Below, one piece after another: positions 17,156 to 25,859 of a stretch of DNA of 49,728 nt; within the stretch, counting starts at the first letter, position 1; each line of letters begins with the position of its first letter. The stretch is from Fibrobacter succinogenes (GTDB taxonomy: Bacteria; Fibrobacterota; Fibrobacteria; Fibrobacterales; Fibrobacteraceae): assembly GCA_902762305.1 (NCBI GenBank), contig CACWNW010000015.1:1-49728 (forward strand), read 5' to 3'. A model generated the notes under the pieces. The model ran no database searches and was not told the DNA's origin. It saw nothing but the letters and a program-made list of their open reading frames with translations. The position numbers and the translations under genes are program-made.

Positions 17156-17383
17156 ATGGCTAAGAGAACCAAGTCCGGTGTTGAACAACGCGTGTATGAA
17201 TTGCCCGAGAGCAGTCCCTGGGATTCTGGATTTTCCCTGTTCAAACGCCGCATAGGCGAACAGCTCCAATTGAATGGATTTCCGGACGGGATTGTCGACG
17301 ATAGCGACCTGCTCCCGTTCTACCGCATGGGCGAAAGCGAAACGTATGTGCTCAGCGCCCTCGGTTGCAGTGTCTACGCTTGA
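17156..17383 (+). CDS. small protein of unknown function
   Basis: 75 residues, no signal or membrane segment and no recognised family. It begins with basic residues (MAKRTKSG) and ends GCSVYA. AGAGGT (17146-17151) precedes the ATG at 4-5 nt. A leader of about 55 nt would run from the TATATT at 17090 to the start, and the palindrome at 17062 suggests regulated expression. A strong hairpin follows the stop. These signals make it a real gene although its role is unknown. Confidence 0.65.
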   Translation: MAKRTKSGVEQRVYELPESSPWDSGFSLFKRRIGEQLQLNGFPDGIVDDSDLLPFYRMGESETYVLSALGCSVYA

Positions 17384-17392
17384 TTACGGAAA

Positions 17393-17410
17393 GAGGCCCC
17401 TCGGGGCCTC
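17393..17410. terminator. GC-rich hairpin between convergent genes
   Basis: GAGGCCCC / GGGGCCTC is a perfect 8-bp arm pair; folding as 7 bp closes a CTCG tetraloop. It lacks a T run in either direction, so it may be a weak bidirectional terminator for the genes ending at 17383 and 17462. Confidence 0.5.
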
Positions 17411-17461
17411 GGAAATTTCAGGATATAAATTGCGCTCCCGTTTGAGTGCGCAAGATTCGCC

Positions 17462-18127
17462 TTATCTGCGGTTTATGCGGAACACCACCTGCAGGGAGTT
17501 CATGAGGCTGTTGTCGGTCTCGTCGCCATACTCCGCTTCGTCGGATAGGACGATACCGATGATTTGCCATCTAATGCCGATACCCATGTGGAACCTTTCG
17601 GAAATTTGCCAGTCCTTTCCGATTTCCAGGTCCATGCCGAGAACAAGGGCGTCTTCACGAGTGGATTCCGCTTCGTCTCTATAGGTGTTCATCATGCTTT
17701 CGTAGGGGCTGTTCAGCAGGGCTATGCCCATCAAGCCTTTTACGCCGAAGAAGGTCCCGCGAAGGAACGAGTTTTGACTGCGGGAGAATGGAAATATCGT
17801 GGTTCCGATGCCGCCGAGGAATACGGCCGCGTCTATTTCGTTGTTGATTCTCTTGTCGACGTTTTTCCCCATGTCGTATTCACCGTCGATAGTGAATATT
17901 TCGATTGAACCCTGCAGGGATGCGACGCCCTTGATGAGAAAACCCATCGTAAGTTCAGCTACGGTGCCAAGGCCGGTACCGTCGAGGTGGTCGTAGCTGA
18001 CGCCTGTCAGGTTGGCACCCAGATCGGCGCCCAGATAAAAACTGCTCCTCCTAGGGCCTGAATTGTCCTGGGCGAATGTGGCTTCACAGAAAATTGCAAT
18101 AAATAAAACGAGGATGACTTTTTTCAT
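17462..18127 (-). CDS. outer-membrane beta-barrel-type protein of unknown function
   Basis: 221 residues with a signal peptide cleaved after EATFA and then alternating beta-strand pattern (FYLGADLGANLTGVSYD, AAVFLGGIGTTIFPF, FHMGIGIRWQIIGIVL) with the last strand LQVVFRINRR. This fits a small outer-membrane barrel. AAGGAG, 6 nt before the ATG, supports the start. It follows prmC by 46 nt and could be read with it. No specific function is recognisable. Confidence 0.72.
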   Translation of the reverse strand: MKKVILVLFIAIFCEATFAQDNSGPRRSSFYLGADLGANLTGVSYDHLDGTGLGTVAELTMGFLIKGVASLQGSIEIFTIDGEYDMGKNVDKRINNEIDAAVFLGGIGTTIFPFSRSQNSFLRGTFFGVKGLMGIALLNSPYESMMNTYRDEAESTREDALVLGMDLEIGKDWQISERFHMGIGIRWQIIGIVLSDEAEYGDETDNSLMNSLQVVFRINRR

Positions 18128-18173
18128 ATTTTCTCCTTGGATGAATTTCCCCGATGAATAATTATAGCAAAGG

Positions 18174-19109
18174 CTATTTCGCTTTGTAGCTTACGAATCT
18201 GATATTCCCGCAGAAATCCTTGTGGATTCCCGTGAATTCGAGCCACGGGTAACCTGCCGCCTCTGATTCGAGAACGCTTGCCTGTTCCGACCCGATTTCG
18301 AGGAGGATGGGAGCTCCCGCATTTAGCTTGCCTTCGGTCTGCTTGAGCATCTTGCGCACGAGCGTGAGTCCGTCGGGCCCGCCGTACAGGGCGAGTTCCG
18401 GGTCGAACTTGTTTACTTCGGGCTGGAGCTTGCCTTTTTCGCCATCGGGAATGTAGGGGAGGTTCGCGATGAGGCAGTCGATTTTCGCCGTCGTAGCGCC
18501 CGCGGCTTTTGCCACGGCATCGCCCGTTACGGCGTCGAGCAGGTCGCCCTGTGCGAATTGCAGGGAGCCCGCAGCTTTTTCGCCCGGAGCGCTGTTTTCG
18601 CCGGCGGTTGCCGCCAGCTCGTTTGCGTCCGCGTTTTCCCTCGCGAGAGCGAGCGCGTCGCTGGAAATATCGGTGGCGAGTACGCGGGCACCTGCGATTT
18701 CCTTGGCGCAGGCGATTGCGATCGCGCCCGTGCCCGTGCCGATTTCGACGACGAAGGGGGCTGCGACGTTTTCGAGGCGATCCTTTGCCATGTCGATGAG
18801 TTCTTCCGTTTCCGGGCGCGGGACCAGGGCTCGCGTGTCGCACTTGATGGTGTGCCCGCGGAAACTCGTGTCGCCCACGATGTGCTGCAGCGGCTCGCGG
18901 TTCGCGCGGCGCGCCACCAGCGGGCGGAGCTTGTCGAGTTCCGCGGCCGAGAGCGGCTTGTCGAAATTCAGGTAGAGGTCCATGCGCTTCTTGATGCCGA
19001 GCCCGAAGCAGATGATGTATTCCGCGTCGAGGCGTGCGTCGGGAACGCCCTTCTTCTCGAAGAATACCTTGGTGCGGTTCAGTATTTCAAGTACGGTCAT
19101 CTGCGGCAT
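18174..19109 (-). CDS. prmC: peptide chain release factor N5-glutamine methyltransferase
   Basis: 311 residues. It methylates the GGQ glutamine of release factors using S-adenosylmethionine. The N-terminal helical domain is followed by the methyltransferase fold with EIGTGTGAIAIACA (SAM loop) and the substrate-binding NLPY motif (about 215-218, a common variant of NPPY). It lies downstream of prfA, whose product is its substrate. AAGGAC before the ATG and an upstream TATAAA suggest it also has its own start signal. Confidence 0.95.
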   Translation of the reverse strand: MPQMTVLEILNRTKVFFEKKGVPDARLDAEYIICFGLGIKKRMDLYLNFDKPLSAAELDKLRPLVARRANREPLQHIVGDTSFRGHTIKCDTRALVPRPETEELIDMAKDRLENVAAPFVVEIGTGTGAIAIACAKEIAGARVLATDISSDALALARENADANELAATAGENSAPGEKAAGSLQFAQGDLLDAVTGDAVAKAAGATTAKIDCLIANLPYIPDGEKGKLQPEVNKFDPELALYGGPDGLTLVRKMLKQTEGKLNAGAPILLEIGSEQASVLESEAAGYPWLEFTGIHKDFCGNIRFVSYKAK

Positions 19110-19130
19110 TAGACTGTCCTTATTTTATAT

Positions 19131-19206
19131 TGTCATGCACGATTTAGTCGGGCATCTCCTTCTTGTATGGTGTAAAAAGGAGGTCTCCGCCTTCGCGGGG
19201 AAGACA
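19131..19206. repeat. dispersed inverted-repeat element between prfA and prmC
   Basis: The 76-bp unit starts TGTCATGC and ends GAAGACA, with the nested pair CTCCTT (19156-19161) / AAGGAG and a short CCGCCTTCGCGGGG hairpin. This nested layout is typical of small non-coding mobile repeats. It ends 2 nt before the prfA stop codon. Confidence 0.6.
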
Positions 19207-19208
19207 TT

Positions 19209-20276
19209 TTAAGCGTTAAACTTCCCGAGTTTTTCCTGGGCGTTCGCCATCTGGAGCCCGTTGATGATCTCGTCGAGGTCGCCGGTGATGACTTTGTCCA
19301 GATTGTACAACGTGAGGCCGATACGGTGGTCGGTCACGCGGTTCTGCGGGAAGTTGTACGTGCGGATCTTGGCGCTACGGTCGCCGGTGCCCACGAGGGC
19401 CTTGCGGCTCGCCGCCTCTTCCTGTTCCTTCTTCGCGATGACGGCGTCCAGAATCTTGGAACGCAGCATTTCCATGGCGTGCAGGCGGTTCTGCAGCTGG
19501 CTGCGTTCGGTCTGGCAGCTCACTACCACGCCTGTCGGGATGTGGGTGAGTCGCACGGCGGAGTCCGTCTTGTTGATGTACTGGCCGCCGGCGCCCGAAG
19601 AGCGGTAGGTATCCATGTGGATGTCGGCTTCGCGGATTTCCACGTCGACTTCTTCTGCCTCGGGCAGGATTGCGACGGTCGCGGCAGAGGTATGCACGCG
19701 GCCCTGCGTCTCGGTTTCGGGAACGCGCTGCACGCGGTGCACGCCGCTCTCGAACTTGAGCGTCCCGTACACGCTGTCACCTTCGATGAACACGCGGATT
19801 TCCTTGTAGCCGCCCACGGTGCCTTCGCTGGCATCCTGGATGGTCATCTTCCAGCCCATGCGGCTGCAGTAGCCCTGGTACATGCGGAACAGGTCGCCCG
19901 CAAAGAGTGCCGATTCGTCACCGCCGGTACCGCCGCGGATTTCGAGCGTGGCGTTGCGGTAATCCCACGGATCCTTCGGCACCATCAGAATCTGGAGCTC
20001 GTCGGTCACGCCCGGCAGCTTCTTTTCGATATCCGAAATTTCGGATTTGGCCATCGCGACCATCTCGGGGTCGGAATCGCCCAGCGCGCCCTTCCATTCG
20101 GCGAGGTCGTTTACCATCTGCAGGTATTCCTTCGCTTTTAGGACGGCCTTTTCGATACCCTTGTATTGCTTGTGGATCTTATTGTAGCGGGCCTGGTCGG
20201 CGAGAACGTCCGGGTTCCCGAGTTCCGATTCCAGTTCCTCGTACTTTTCAATCAGTTTTTGAGCCTTGTCTTTCAT
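19209..20276 (-). CDS. prfA: peptide chain release factor 1
   Basis: 355 residues; ends translation at UAA and UAG. The GGQ motif is in SSGAGGQYINKTDSAVRL (about 227), and the residues PETETQGRVHTSAATVA and GDRSAKIRTYNFPQNRVTDHR are conserved. The start is set at MKDKAQKLIEKY, the usual N-terminus; a longer frame upstream has no support. A TAAATT element (complement of 20285-20290) lies 8 nt from the ATG with no ribosome binding site, so the mRNA may be leaderless or nearly so. Confidence 0.96.
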   Translation of the reverse strand: MKDKAQKLIEKYEELESELGNPDVLADQARYNKIHKQYKGIEKAVLKAKEYLQMVNDLAEWKGALGDSDPEMVAMAKSEISDIEKKLPGVTDELQILMVPKDPWDYRNATLEIRGGTGGDESALFAGDLFRMYQGYCSRMGWKMTIQDASEGTVGGYKEIRVFIEGDSVYGTLKFESGVHRVQRVPETETQGRVHTSAATVAILPEAEEVDVEIREADIHMDTYRSSGAGGQYINKTDSAVRLTHIPTGVVVSCQTERSQLQNRLHAMEMLRSKILDAVIAKKEQEEAASRKALVGTGDRSAKIRTYNFPQNRVTDHRIGLTLYNLDKVITGDLDEIINGLQMANAQEKLGKFNA

Positions 20277-20284
20277 CGGGGCTA

Positions 20285-20290
20285 AATTTA
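20285..20290 (-). promoter_or_regulatory. TAAATT -10-like element close to the prfA start
   Basis: On the minus strand TAAATT is followed by 8 nt and ATG (20276). It belongs to the set of near-start TAnnTT elements in this window. Confidence 0.4.
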
Positions 20291-20338
20291 GAAATTTTAC
20301 TAGATTTATCGTAGCGTATATAAGCAAAAGGAGGCGCT

Positions 20339-21046
20339 ATGAAATATGGAAAGATGATGGCGGGGGTATTGTTGCTGTGGTCGCTTGCGATGATGGCCTG
20401 TTCGGACGATTCTTCTACGGGGCCGTCGCTGGAAGAAATCCTGGCCGAATATTCCGTCGCCTATGAATTTGACGATCCGGCGAATGTGGGCAAGGACTTC
20501 TTCGGAAAGAACAATGCCGTCTTGGACGATAATATGCCCGCTTTGAAACTGGAAGATGACTGCCTGGTCCTCGATGGAACTTCGGGCTTGCGCATCCCTC
20601 TGAGTAATTCCTTCAAAAGTTCCTACTTTGCCTTTGAAGTCCGCTTTATGGCGACAGATACCTTGCCGCTCTCCAATATCTTTTCTGCAGACCCTCCGGG
20701 TGCTAGGGTGAGTGGCTGGATGCTCCGTCTTGACGGTTCGGAACTGATGTTCCATATCCGTGGCGCAGGTGACTGGGAAATCTTCTCCGCGGGGAAAATT
20801 TCCATGAACGAATGGCATACGGTCCGTGTAGAGTTTACCATGGCAAATATGGGCGGATTGACCGTTGAAGGTTACGATTTGAAAATTACCTTGGACGGGA
20901 AGGAATGCGTTTCGAAGGTTCTGTATTCGAGTGCGGCTGACTTGAAATTTGATTTGGGAATCGGTTATGACCCGCATCATCAGTCGCGGTACGAAGACCG
21001 CTTCTTTATCGGTAAAATCGACTACATCCGCTACGGGAATAGGTAA
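20339..21046 (+). CDS. LamG/concanavalin-like surface lipoprotein
   Basis: 235 residues. Lipoprotein signal with Cys at about 21 followed by SDDSS, then a single jelly-roll domain of LamG type (LDGTSGLRIPLSNSF, FAFEVRFMATDTLPLSNIF, WHTVRVEFT, FIGKIDYIRYGNR). Such domains bind carbohydrate or protein ligands; the ligand is not known. AAAGGAGG, 6 nt before ATG, supports the start. The trmO gene starts 12 nt later, so they may be co-transcribed. Confidence 0.8.
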   Translation: MKYGKMMAGVLLLWSLAMMACSDDSSTGPSLEEILAEYSVAYEFDDPANVGKDFFGKNNAVLDDNMPALKLEDDCLVLDGTSGLRIPLSNSFKSSYFAFEVRFMATDTLPLSNIFSADPPGARVSGWMLRLDGSELMFHIRGAGDWEIFSAGKISMNEWHTVRVEFTMANMGGLTVEGYDLKITLDGKECVSKVLYSSAADLKFDLGIGYDPHHQSRYEDRFFIGKIDYIRYGNR

Positions 21047-21058
21047 TAGTTCTCCTGC

Positions 21059-21868
21059 ATGCAAGTCAGCCCGATAGGCACATTCTACGGCGATGCCGTC
21101 TACAAGTACGAGGCTCCTCGGCAGGGGCGTTTGTTTGCAGGGCATCCGGGCCGCATTGAACTGAATGCGGGGCAGAACTTCGAGATGGCGCTCCGCGACC
21201 TGGACGGATTCGAGCGCATCTGGGTGATTTTCCAGTTCCACGAAAATGAGGGTTGGCGCCCGACGACGCGTCCGCCCGTTCCGCCCAAGGGCAAAGACCG
21301 CGTGGGCACTTTCGCGAGCCGCAGTCCCTACCGCCCGAATCCAATCGGGCTTAGTTGCGTGCGCCTGCTGAAAATCGATGGCCTTACTTTGTATGTAGAC
21401 GAAGCGGATTTGCTGAACGGCACTCCGGTACTTGACATCAAGCCGTATATCCCGATGGCGGATGCCTTCCCGGATGCGAAGGCGGGATGGGTCGAGGAAC
21501 AGGTGGGAGACTTGTGGACCGTCGATACGACCGGGGAATTTGCCGCGCAGAACCGATGGATTGCGGAACATAGCGAATTCGACCTGGACAGTTTTGCCAG
21601 GGTGCAACTTTCTCGCGGGAATTTTTCGAAGGACCTGTTTGACAGTTCTCGCCGCCGCTTGACAATCGATGAAGTCGCCTGTACGGGAGTGCTCGCCTAC
21701 CGCACTTTCCGCATCCATTTTACCTACGATGAATCGAATCGCTTGGTTTGCCTGCAGCGCATATTGAGCGGCTATACCGTCGAAGAACTGCAGGAAGGCG
21801 CCGAAGATAAGTACGGCGACAAGCAGTTGCACCGCAATTTCTTGAAATCATTTGGCATCGCGCCATAG
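21059..21868 (+). CDS. trmO: tRNA (t6A37) N6-methyltransferase TrmO
   Basis: 269 residues. It methylates threonylcarbamoyladenosine-37 of tRNA-Thr with S-adenosylmethionine. The TsaA/YaeB-type beta-barrel domain shows IGTF, GRIEL, FERIWVIFQFHEN, and the catalytic block GTFASRSPYRPNPIGLS. A C-terminal extension (DEVACTGVLAYRTFRIHFTY) matches the longer bacterial form. It lies 12 nt after the LamG lipoprotein and ends 61 nt before the convergent OLD nuclease gene. Confidence 0.93.
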   Translation: MQVSPIGTFYGDAVYKYEAPRQGRLFAGHPGRIELNAGQNFEMALRDLDGFERIWVIFQFHENEGWRPTTRPPVPPKGKDRVGTFASRSPYRPNPIGLSCVRLLKIDGLTLYVDEADLLNGTPVLDIKPYIPMADAFPDAKAGWVEEQVGDLWTVDTTGEFAAQNRWIAEHSEFDLDSFARVQLSRGNFSKDLFDSSRRRLTIDEVACTGVLAYRTFRIHFTYDESNRLVCLQRILSGYTVEELQEGAEDKYGDKQLHRNFLKSFGIAP

Positions 21869-21929
21869 CGCAAGGCGGTGTCGGTTCCCCGATGCGTGCG
21901 CGAGCGTTTGCGACGATTTAAAGCTGTGT

Positions 21930-23708
21930 TTATACTTCGTGGCTGCCGTCGATAATCCACCTGCAGAGTTCGACGATTCCGTCGTAGTCGGGCAGGTTGC
22001 GGATGAAGTTCTGCGACTTGCAGCGTTCGATAAAGTTGCTCCAGGCGCTTTCGTTTTTCGCCTCGAGACCGAGGTGTTCTTCGATGGCGCCCTTGGTCCA
22101 CACCCATATTCCCTGCTGGCGCAGTTTCATGTGTATGTTCCTGATGGGGCGTTCCGCTTCGGGCATGGCGGCCATCATGGCGTAAGCCTTCGCAGCGGAA
22201 ATGTTGCTGTGCTTGTTCACGGGGCGCCCGTTCACGAGTCGCATGTGGTTGCGGAACGCGAGTTCGCGGAACAGGTTGGTGCAGAACTTGATGTCGGGAT
22301 CATTCGCCTCGAGGAATCCGTCGCGGGTGGCGGTGGTGAAGGCGTAGTCCAGGTCGACGATGGAGCGTACGGGCATGTCCATAGCCGATAGTACCTGCAT
22401 GCTCTTGCGGGTGTTGCTCACGCCTCCCTGGCGCACGAGCGCGCACTTGATGAGGGCGAAACTCTGTCCGGTCAGTCGTTCAAAGAGGGCGGGTAGCACG
22501 CGCCATTCCGTCTTGCCTTCGGTCAGAAGCACGTAGTCGGCGAAAAGCAGTTCGTTGCTGTTCGACAGGCTGAAGAGCATCTGCAGCTGGCTGGGCGCAT
22601 CCTGGATCACCTGGTGCACGGCATCTTCCATTCGCTTGCGCATGTAGGTGCCGCGTTCCTTGTTCTTGCGGATCAGGAGCGATGTGCTCACGTCTTCGCT
22701 CGTGACCATCTGTGCGGAATGCGTCGCGAAAATCACCTGGTAGCCCTCGTTCGAAAGGTTCTTGAGGGCGACGCGCACGAGTTCCACGGCCTGCGGGTGC
22801 AGGAACAGTTCCGGAGAATCGATGAGCAGCATGGTGCGGCTCAGGTAATGGTTGTTGTGGTGCTTCTTGACTTCGGAGAGGTAGCGGACGAGCGCCATCT
22901 GGATGGCGCGCTGGCTTCCTGCGCCCATGCGGTCGATATCGCGTTCGAAACCGTCGTCTTCGTCAATCACCTTGAGGGTCGCCTTCTTCAGGAAGGTTTC
23001 CAGCGTCGGGATGGGAATGTTCAGCTCGACCCGCACGCTCGGGAACAGCGGCTTGAGTTTCTCGTTCACGTCGTGGTCGAAACTCTGGATTTCGGCGGCT
23101 TGGTTTTCGCTGCCGGGGCTGAGCATGTCGCTGAACTTGCTCAGGATGTCGCAGAATTCATTGCCGAAGCGCCTTTCGAGCGGCTTGAAAATTTCGTGCA
23201 GGAGTTTGGTGAGCGATTCGTTGCCTTCGAAGTCCCAGATGGCAATCGGGGCGGGGAACATGCGGCTGAATGCGCAGCGGAACAGTTCGTCGGTACGCAC
23301 CCAGTCCTTTCGCTTGTCGGTCCTGCGGTTTGGCGGTACGAACGCCCAGATTTCCACGTTCTCGGGAATTTCTCCGGGAACGCGCTGGATTTTCTTGATG
23401 CGGATCATGTCGCCGTTCAGGAAAGGCTTGATGGCGGCCGCCTTTTCTTCGCCCAGGCGGTTCAGTACGTTTTCGGTAATGCCCTCGAAAATGCCCTCGA
23501 CTTCGACGGGGTTGTTCGGGTCGTCAAAAAAGGAAATGTCCAGAGAAAAGCGCGAAAGGAGCCAGCGTATGCCCATCAGGATGTTTGTCTTTCCCGCATT
23601 GTTGTAGCCTATGAGCGCGGTGAAACCGCTCAGCGGGAAAGTCTGTCGCTGGATGGAACGGAGGTTCGAAATAGTGATTTCTGAAAGTCTGAGTGCTTGG
23701 GGCTGCAT
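21930..23708 (-). CDS. OLD-family ATP-dependent nuclease (AAA ATPase + TOPRIM)
   Basis: 592 residues. An N-terminal SMC-like ATPase has Walker A GYNNAGKT (34-41), signature-region residues MGAGSQRAIQMAL, Walker B LLIDSPELFLHP and H-loop FATHSAQMV. A C-terminal TOPRIM nuclease domain follows (LLTEGKTEWRVL with the metal-binding Glu, then DLDYAF). No UvrD-like GajB partner adjoins, so it is a stand-alone class 1-type OLD protein. Such proteins act on DNA and are often linked to phage defence, but the role here is inferred only. Confidence 0.88.
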   Translation of the reverse strand: MQPQALRLSEITISNLRSIQRQTFPLSGFTALIGYNNAGKTNILMGIRWLLSRFSLDISFFDDPNNPVEVEGIFEGITENVLNRLGEEKAAAIKPFLNGDMIRIKKIQRVPGEIPENVEIWAFVPPNRRTDKRKDWVRTDELFRCAFSRMFPAPIAIWDFEGNESLTKLLHEIFKPLERRFGNEFCDILSKFSDMLSPGSENQAAEIQSFDHDVNEKLKPLFPSVRVELNIPIPTLETFLKKATLKVIDEDDGFERDIDRMGAGSQRAIQMALVRYLSEVKKHHNNHYLSRTMLLIDSPELFLHPQAVELVRVALKNLSNEGYQVIFATHSAQMVTSEDVSTSLLIRKNKERGTYMRKRMEDAVHQVIQDAPSQLQMLFSLSNSNELLFADYVLLTEGKTEWRVLPALFERLTGQSFALIKCALVRQGGVSNTRKSMQVLSAMDMPVRSIVDLDYAFTTATRDGFLEANDPDIKFCTNLFRELAFRNHMRLVNGRPVNKHSNISAAKAYAMMAAMPEAERPIRNIHMKLRQQGIWVWTKGAIEEHLGLEAKNESAWSNFIERCKSQNFIRNLPDYDGIVELCRWIIDGSHEV

Positions 23709-23714
23709 GACTTC

Positions 23715-23720
23715 AATATA
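23715..23720 (-). promoter_or_regulatory. TATATT -10-like element, leaderless start of the OLD gene
   Basis: On the minus strand TATATT is followed by GAAGTC and then ATG (23708), a 6-nt gap with no ribosome binding site. Confidence 0.5.
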
Positions 23721-23788
23721 TATCTTGATTTTGCGGAAAGTTGCGATTTTTTTTGTGAAAATCGGCTTTTTTTTGACTTATATCACGG

Positions 23789-24823
23789 CTAGTCGAAGTT
23801 CAGGCTGCGCCTGTAGGGAACGAAGCCCGCGTCGCGGATGAACTTCTCGGCTTGCTCGATGGAAGTGAGCCCTTGGCTCTGCAGTACGTTCTCTTCGATG
23901 ACGATGCTGTTGATGTCGTCGGCACCGGAATGCAGCCCGAGTTCGCCGAGGGAAAGCCCCATTCCGAGCAGCGATACTTCGATATGCGGGATGTTGTCGA
24001 GGAATATGCGGCTTAAGGCGAGCAGCTTGAGGTATTCGTCTCCGCGGACGTGCCGGATGGGGAACTTGTCGGTCTGCGGCTGGAATGTCCACACCACGAA
24101 ACTCTTGAAGCCCTGGGCGATATCCTGCGTTTCGCGCACGTAGTTCAGGTGCTCGATGATTTCTTCGGGCGTCTCGACGCTCCCGAAGACGATGTTCGCG
24201 CTGCCGGGAAGTCCCTTCTTGTGGCAGGCGGCGAGCGTATCGCACCACTGCCTTGCGGTTAGCTTCTTGGGGCTGAGCATTTGGCGCATGCGGTCACTGA
24301 GGATTTCGGCGCCTGCACCCGGGACGGAACCGAGGCCCGCGCCTTTCAGGATGTCGAGCAGTTCATCGAGGCCTATGCGGTTGGATTCCGCGATGCGCAC
24401 GAGTTCGACCGGCGAGAATCCGCGCACCTTCATGTTAAGCTCGCGGGTGAGCATCTGGAGCACGTCGGTGTAGTAGCTGAGCGGGATATCCCTGTTCACG
24501 CCGCCCTGCAAAAAGATATGGTCGGCGCCCTTCGCCTTTGCCTCGAGGGTCTTTTGCCTGATTTCGTCGAGGGTGAGCACGTAGGCTTCGGGGCTGTGTG
24601 CGGGCCTGCAGAAACTGCAGAAGCTGCACGTGACTTCGCAGATGTTCGTGTAGTTCACGATGCGGAAGGCGGTATAGCCCACGCGGTTCCCGGGGTTCAT
24701 GCGCCTGCGAATCGCATCGCCTGCATCCACCACGTCGGTCCACGGGGCATTCTTCAGAATGTCGAGTGCTTCGGCCGGAGTGAGGCGGGTGCCGTCGATT
24801 GCTTTTTTCAGCAGCAGGTTCAT
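23789..24823 (-). CDS. mqnC: cyclic dehypoxanthinyl futalosine synthase, menaquinone synthesis
   Basis: 344-residue radical SAM enzyme of the futalosine route to menaquinone. The cluster motif CEVTCSFC (about 62-69) is in NYTNICEVTCSFCSFCR, followed by FLQGGVN, GFSPVEL, and the C-terminal AGFVPYRRSLNFD that fits MqnC better than MqnE. MqnE is the main alternative. It is the last gene of the GH57 - hpt - membrane protein run, with a 27-nt gap before it. Other mqn genes are not in the window. Confidence 0.87.
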   Translation of the reverse strand: MNLLLKKAIDGTRLTPAEALDILKNAPWTDVVDAGDAIRRRMNPGNRVGYTAFRIVNYTNICEVTCSFCSFCRPAHSPEAYVLTLDEIRQKTLEAKAKGADHIFLQGGVNRDIPLSYYTDVLQMLTRELNMKVRGFSPVELVRIAESNRIGLDELLDILKGAGLGSVPGAGAEILSDRMRQMLSPKKLTARQWCDTLAACHKKGLPGSANIVFGSVETPEEIIEHLNYVRETQDIAQGFKSFVVWTFQPQTDKFPIRHVRGDEYLKLLALSRIFLDNIPHIEVSLLGMGLSLGELGLHSGADDINSIVIEENVLQSQGLTSIEQAEKFIRDAGFVPYRRSLNFD

Positions 24824-24850
24824 TGCACGGATGCTCGCGAATCCCTTACG

Positions 24851-25339
24851 CTATTTTTCCATGTCGGTGGTGTCGAGGACCGGAATGTTCTTGTCTTCCT
24901 GGCAGAGGTTCTCTTCGCGAATCTTGAAGGTGAAGTCGACCAGGTTGTTCTCGAACATCTTCTGGTAGGGTTTCTTGGCCTGCACGCTCTGGAGGGCGCA
25001 GGTGCAGTAGTTGATGCGCTGTATGAGCTTCGTGTCGTCAGAGGGGATTCCCTTCGCGAACACGCATTCGTGCATGATGGCGTATTCCATCGGGCGGTCG
25101 TAGCGGCCCTTGCATTTGTTCTTGAGGTCGGGCTGTGCTGCCACCTTCTCGATAATCCCCTGCGAGGGCACGTCGTTTATCACCTTGCAGGTGACGAACC
25201 CGCAAATGAAGAACAGCAGGCATACGGCGGCGTTTATGAGGAAGCGCTTGCCGCGGCTTATCTTGTTGTAACTGCGTTCGACGGCCTCGAACGCCTGGGT
25301 GGCATGTAGCCGGACGTCATCAAAATCGTTTTTAGCCAT
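24851..25339 (-). CDS. single-pass membrane protein of unknown function
   Basis: 162 residues. A cytoplasmic N-terminus of about 32 residues is followed by one transmembrane helix (AAVCLLFFICGFVTCKVI) and an external domain with four cysteines (KNKCKGR, MHECVF, NYCTCAL, NLCQED). These could form disulfides in the periplasm. The start overlaps the hpt stop by 8 nt, so translation is probably coupled. No family is recognised. Confidence 0.72.
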   Translation of the reverse strand: MAKNDFDDVRLHATQAFEAVERSYNKISRGKRFLINAAVCLLFFICGFVTCKVINDVPSQGIIEKVAAQPDLKNKCKGRYDRPMEYAIMHECVFAKGIPSDDTKLIQRINYCTCALQSVQAKKPYQKMFENNLVDFTFKIREENLCQEDKNIPVLDTTDMEK

Positions 25340-25859
25340 AGTCTTCTTCCAGTGTCCAAATTTCGGGGTATGTACGGTAGTTTTCGGCGTAGTCGAGCCC
25401 GTAGCCTACTACAAACTTGTTTTCGATGCTGAACCCGACAAAGTCGGCGTTGAATTCGACGGTGCGGCGCGCGCTCTTGTCGAGGAGCACGCAGGTTCGG
25501 ATTTCGGAGGGCCCGCACGCCTTGAGCGTCTCGCGGACCTTCGAAAGCGTGATGCCCGTGTCGAGGATGTCGTCGACGAGCAGGATCTTTTTGCCCTTGA
25601 TGTCGAGCTTTTCGAGGCCGGATATCTGCAGCTGCCCGCTGGACTGCATCGAGTTCCCGTAACTGGAGGCGCGTATGAAGCTCACCTGCAGTTCTGGGGA
25701 GGCGATACGGCGGCACAGGTCGGCTGCGAATATGAAACTGCCCGAAAGCAGAGGGACGACGACGTCGAAACCGCAGGGCTTGATTTCTGCGGCGAGGGAG
25801 TCCAGGCGCTCTTCGATCTCTTTTGCGGAGATGAGCGGTTTGCTGGACATCTTATACAT
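25332..25859 (-). CDS. hpt: hypoxanthine phosphoribosyltransferase
   Basis: 175 residues; salvages hypoxanthine or guanine to IMP/GMP with PRPP. The PRPP loop is VDDILDTGIT (about 93-102), with the upstream PLLSGSFIFAADL segment and the purine-site ENKFVVGYGLDYAENYR. The start at 25859 is preferred because GAGG lies 6 nt upstream; it overlaps the GH57 stop by 8 nt. ATG 25850 is the alternative. It is second in a four-gene minus-strand operon. Confidence 0.93.
   Translation of the reverse strand: MYKMSSKPLISAKEIEERLDSLAAEIKPCGFDVVVPLLSGSFIFAADLCRRIASPELQVSFIRASSYGNSMQSSGQLQISGLEKLDIKGKKILLVDDILDTGITLSKVRETLKACGPSEIRTCVLLDKSARRTVEFNADFVGFSIENKFVVGYGLDYAENYRTYPEIWTLEEDYG

Noticed and set aside
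19135-19212. Small frame of 25 codons (MHDLVGHLL...) 3 nt after a TATATT
   Set aside because: It lies wholly inside the 19131-19206 repeat and ends in prfA; the resemblance to a leaderless gene is a by-product of the repeat.
21930-23708. Gabija defence system
   Set aside because: Only the GajA-like OLD nuclease is present; the adjacent genes are trmO and mqnC, not a UvrD-like helicase.
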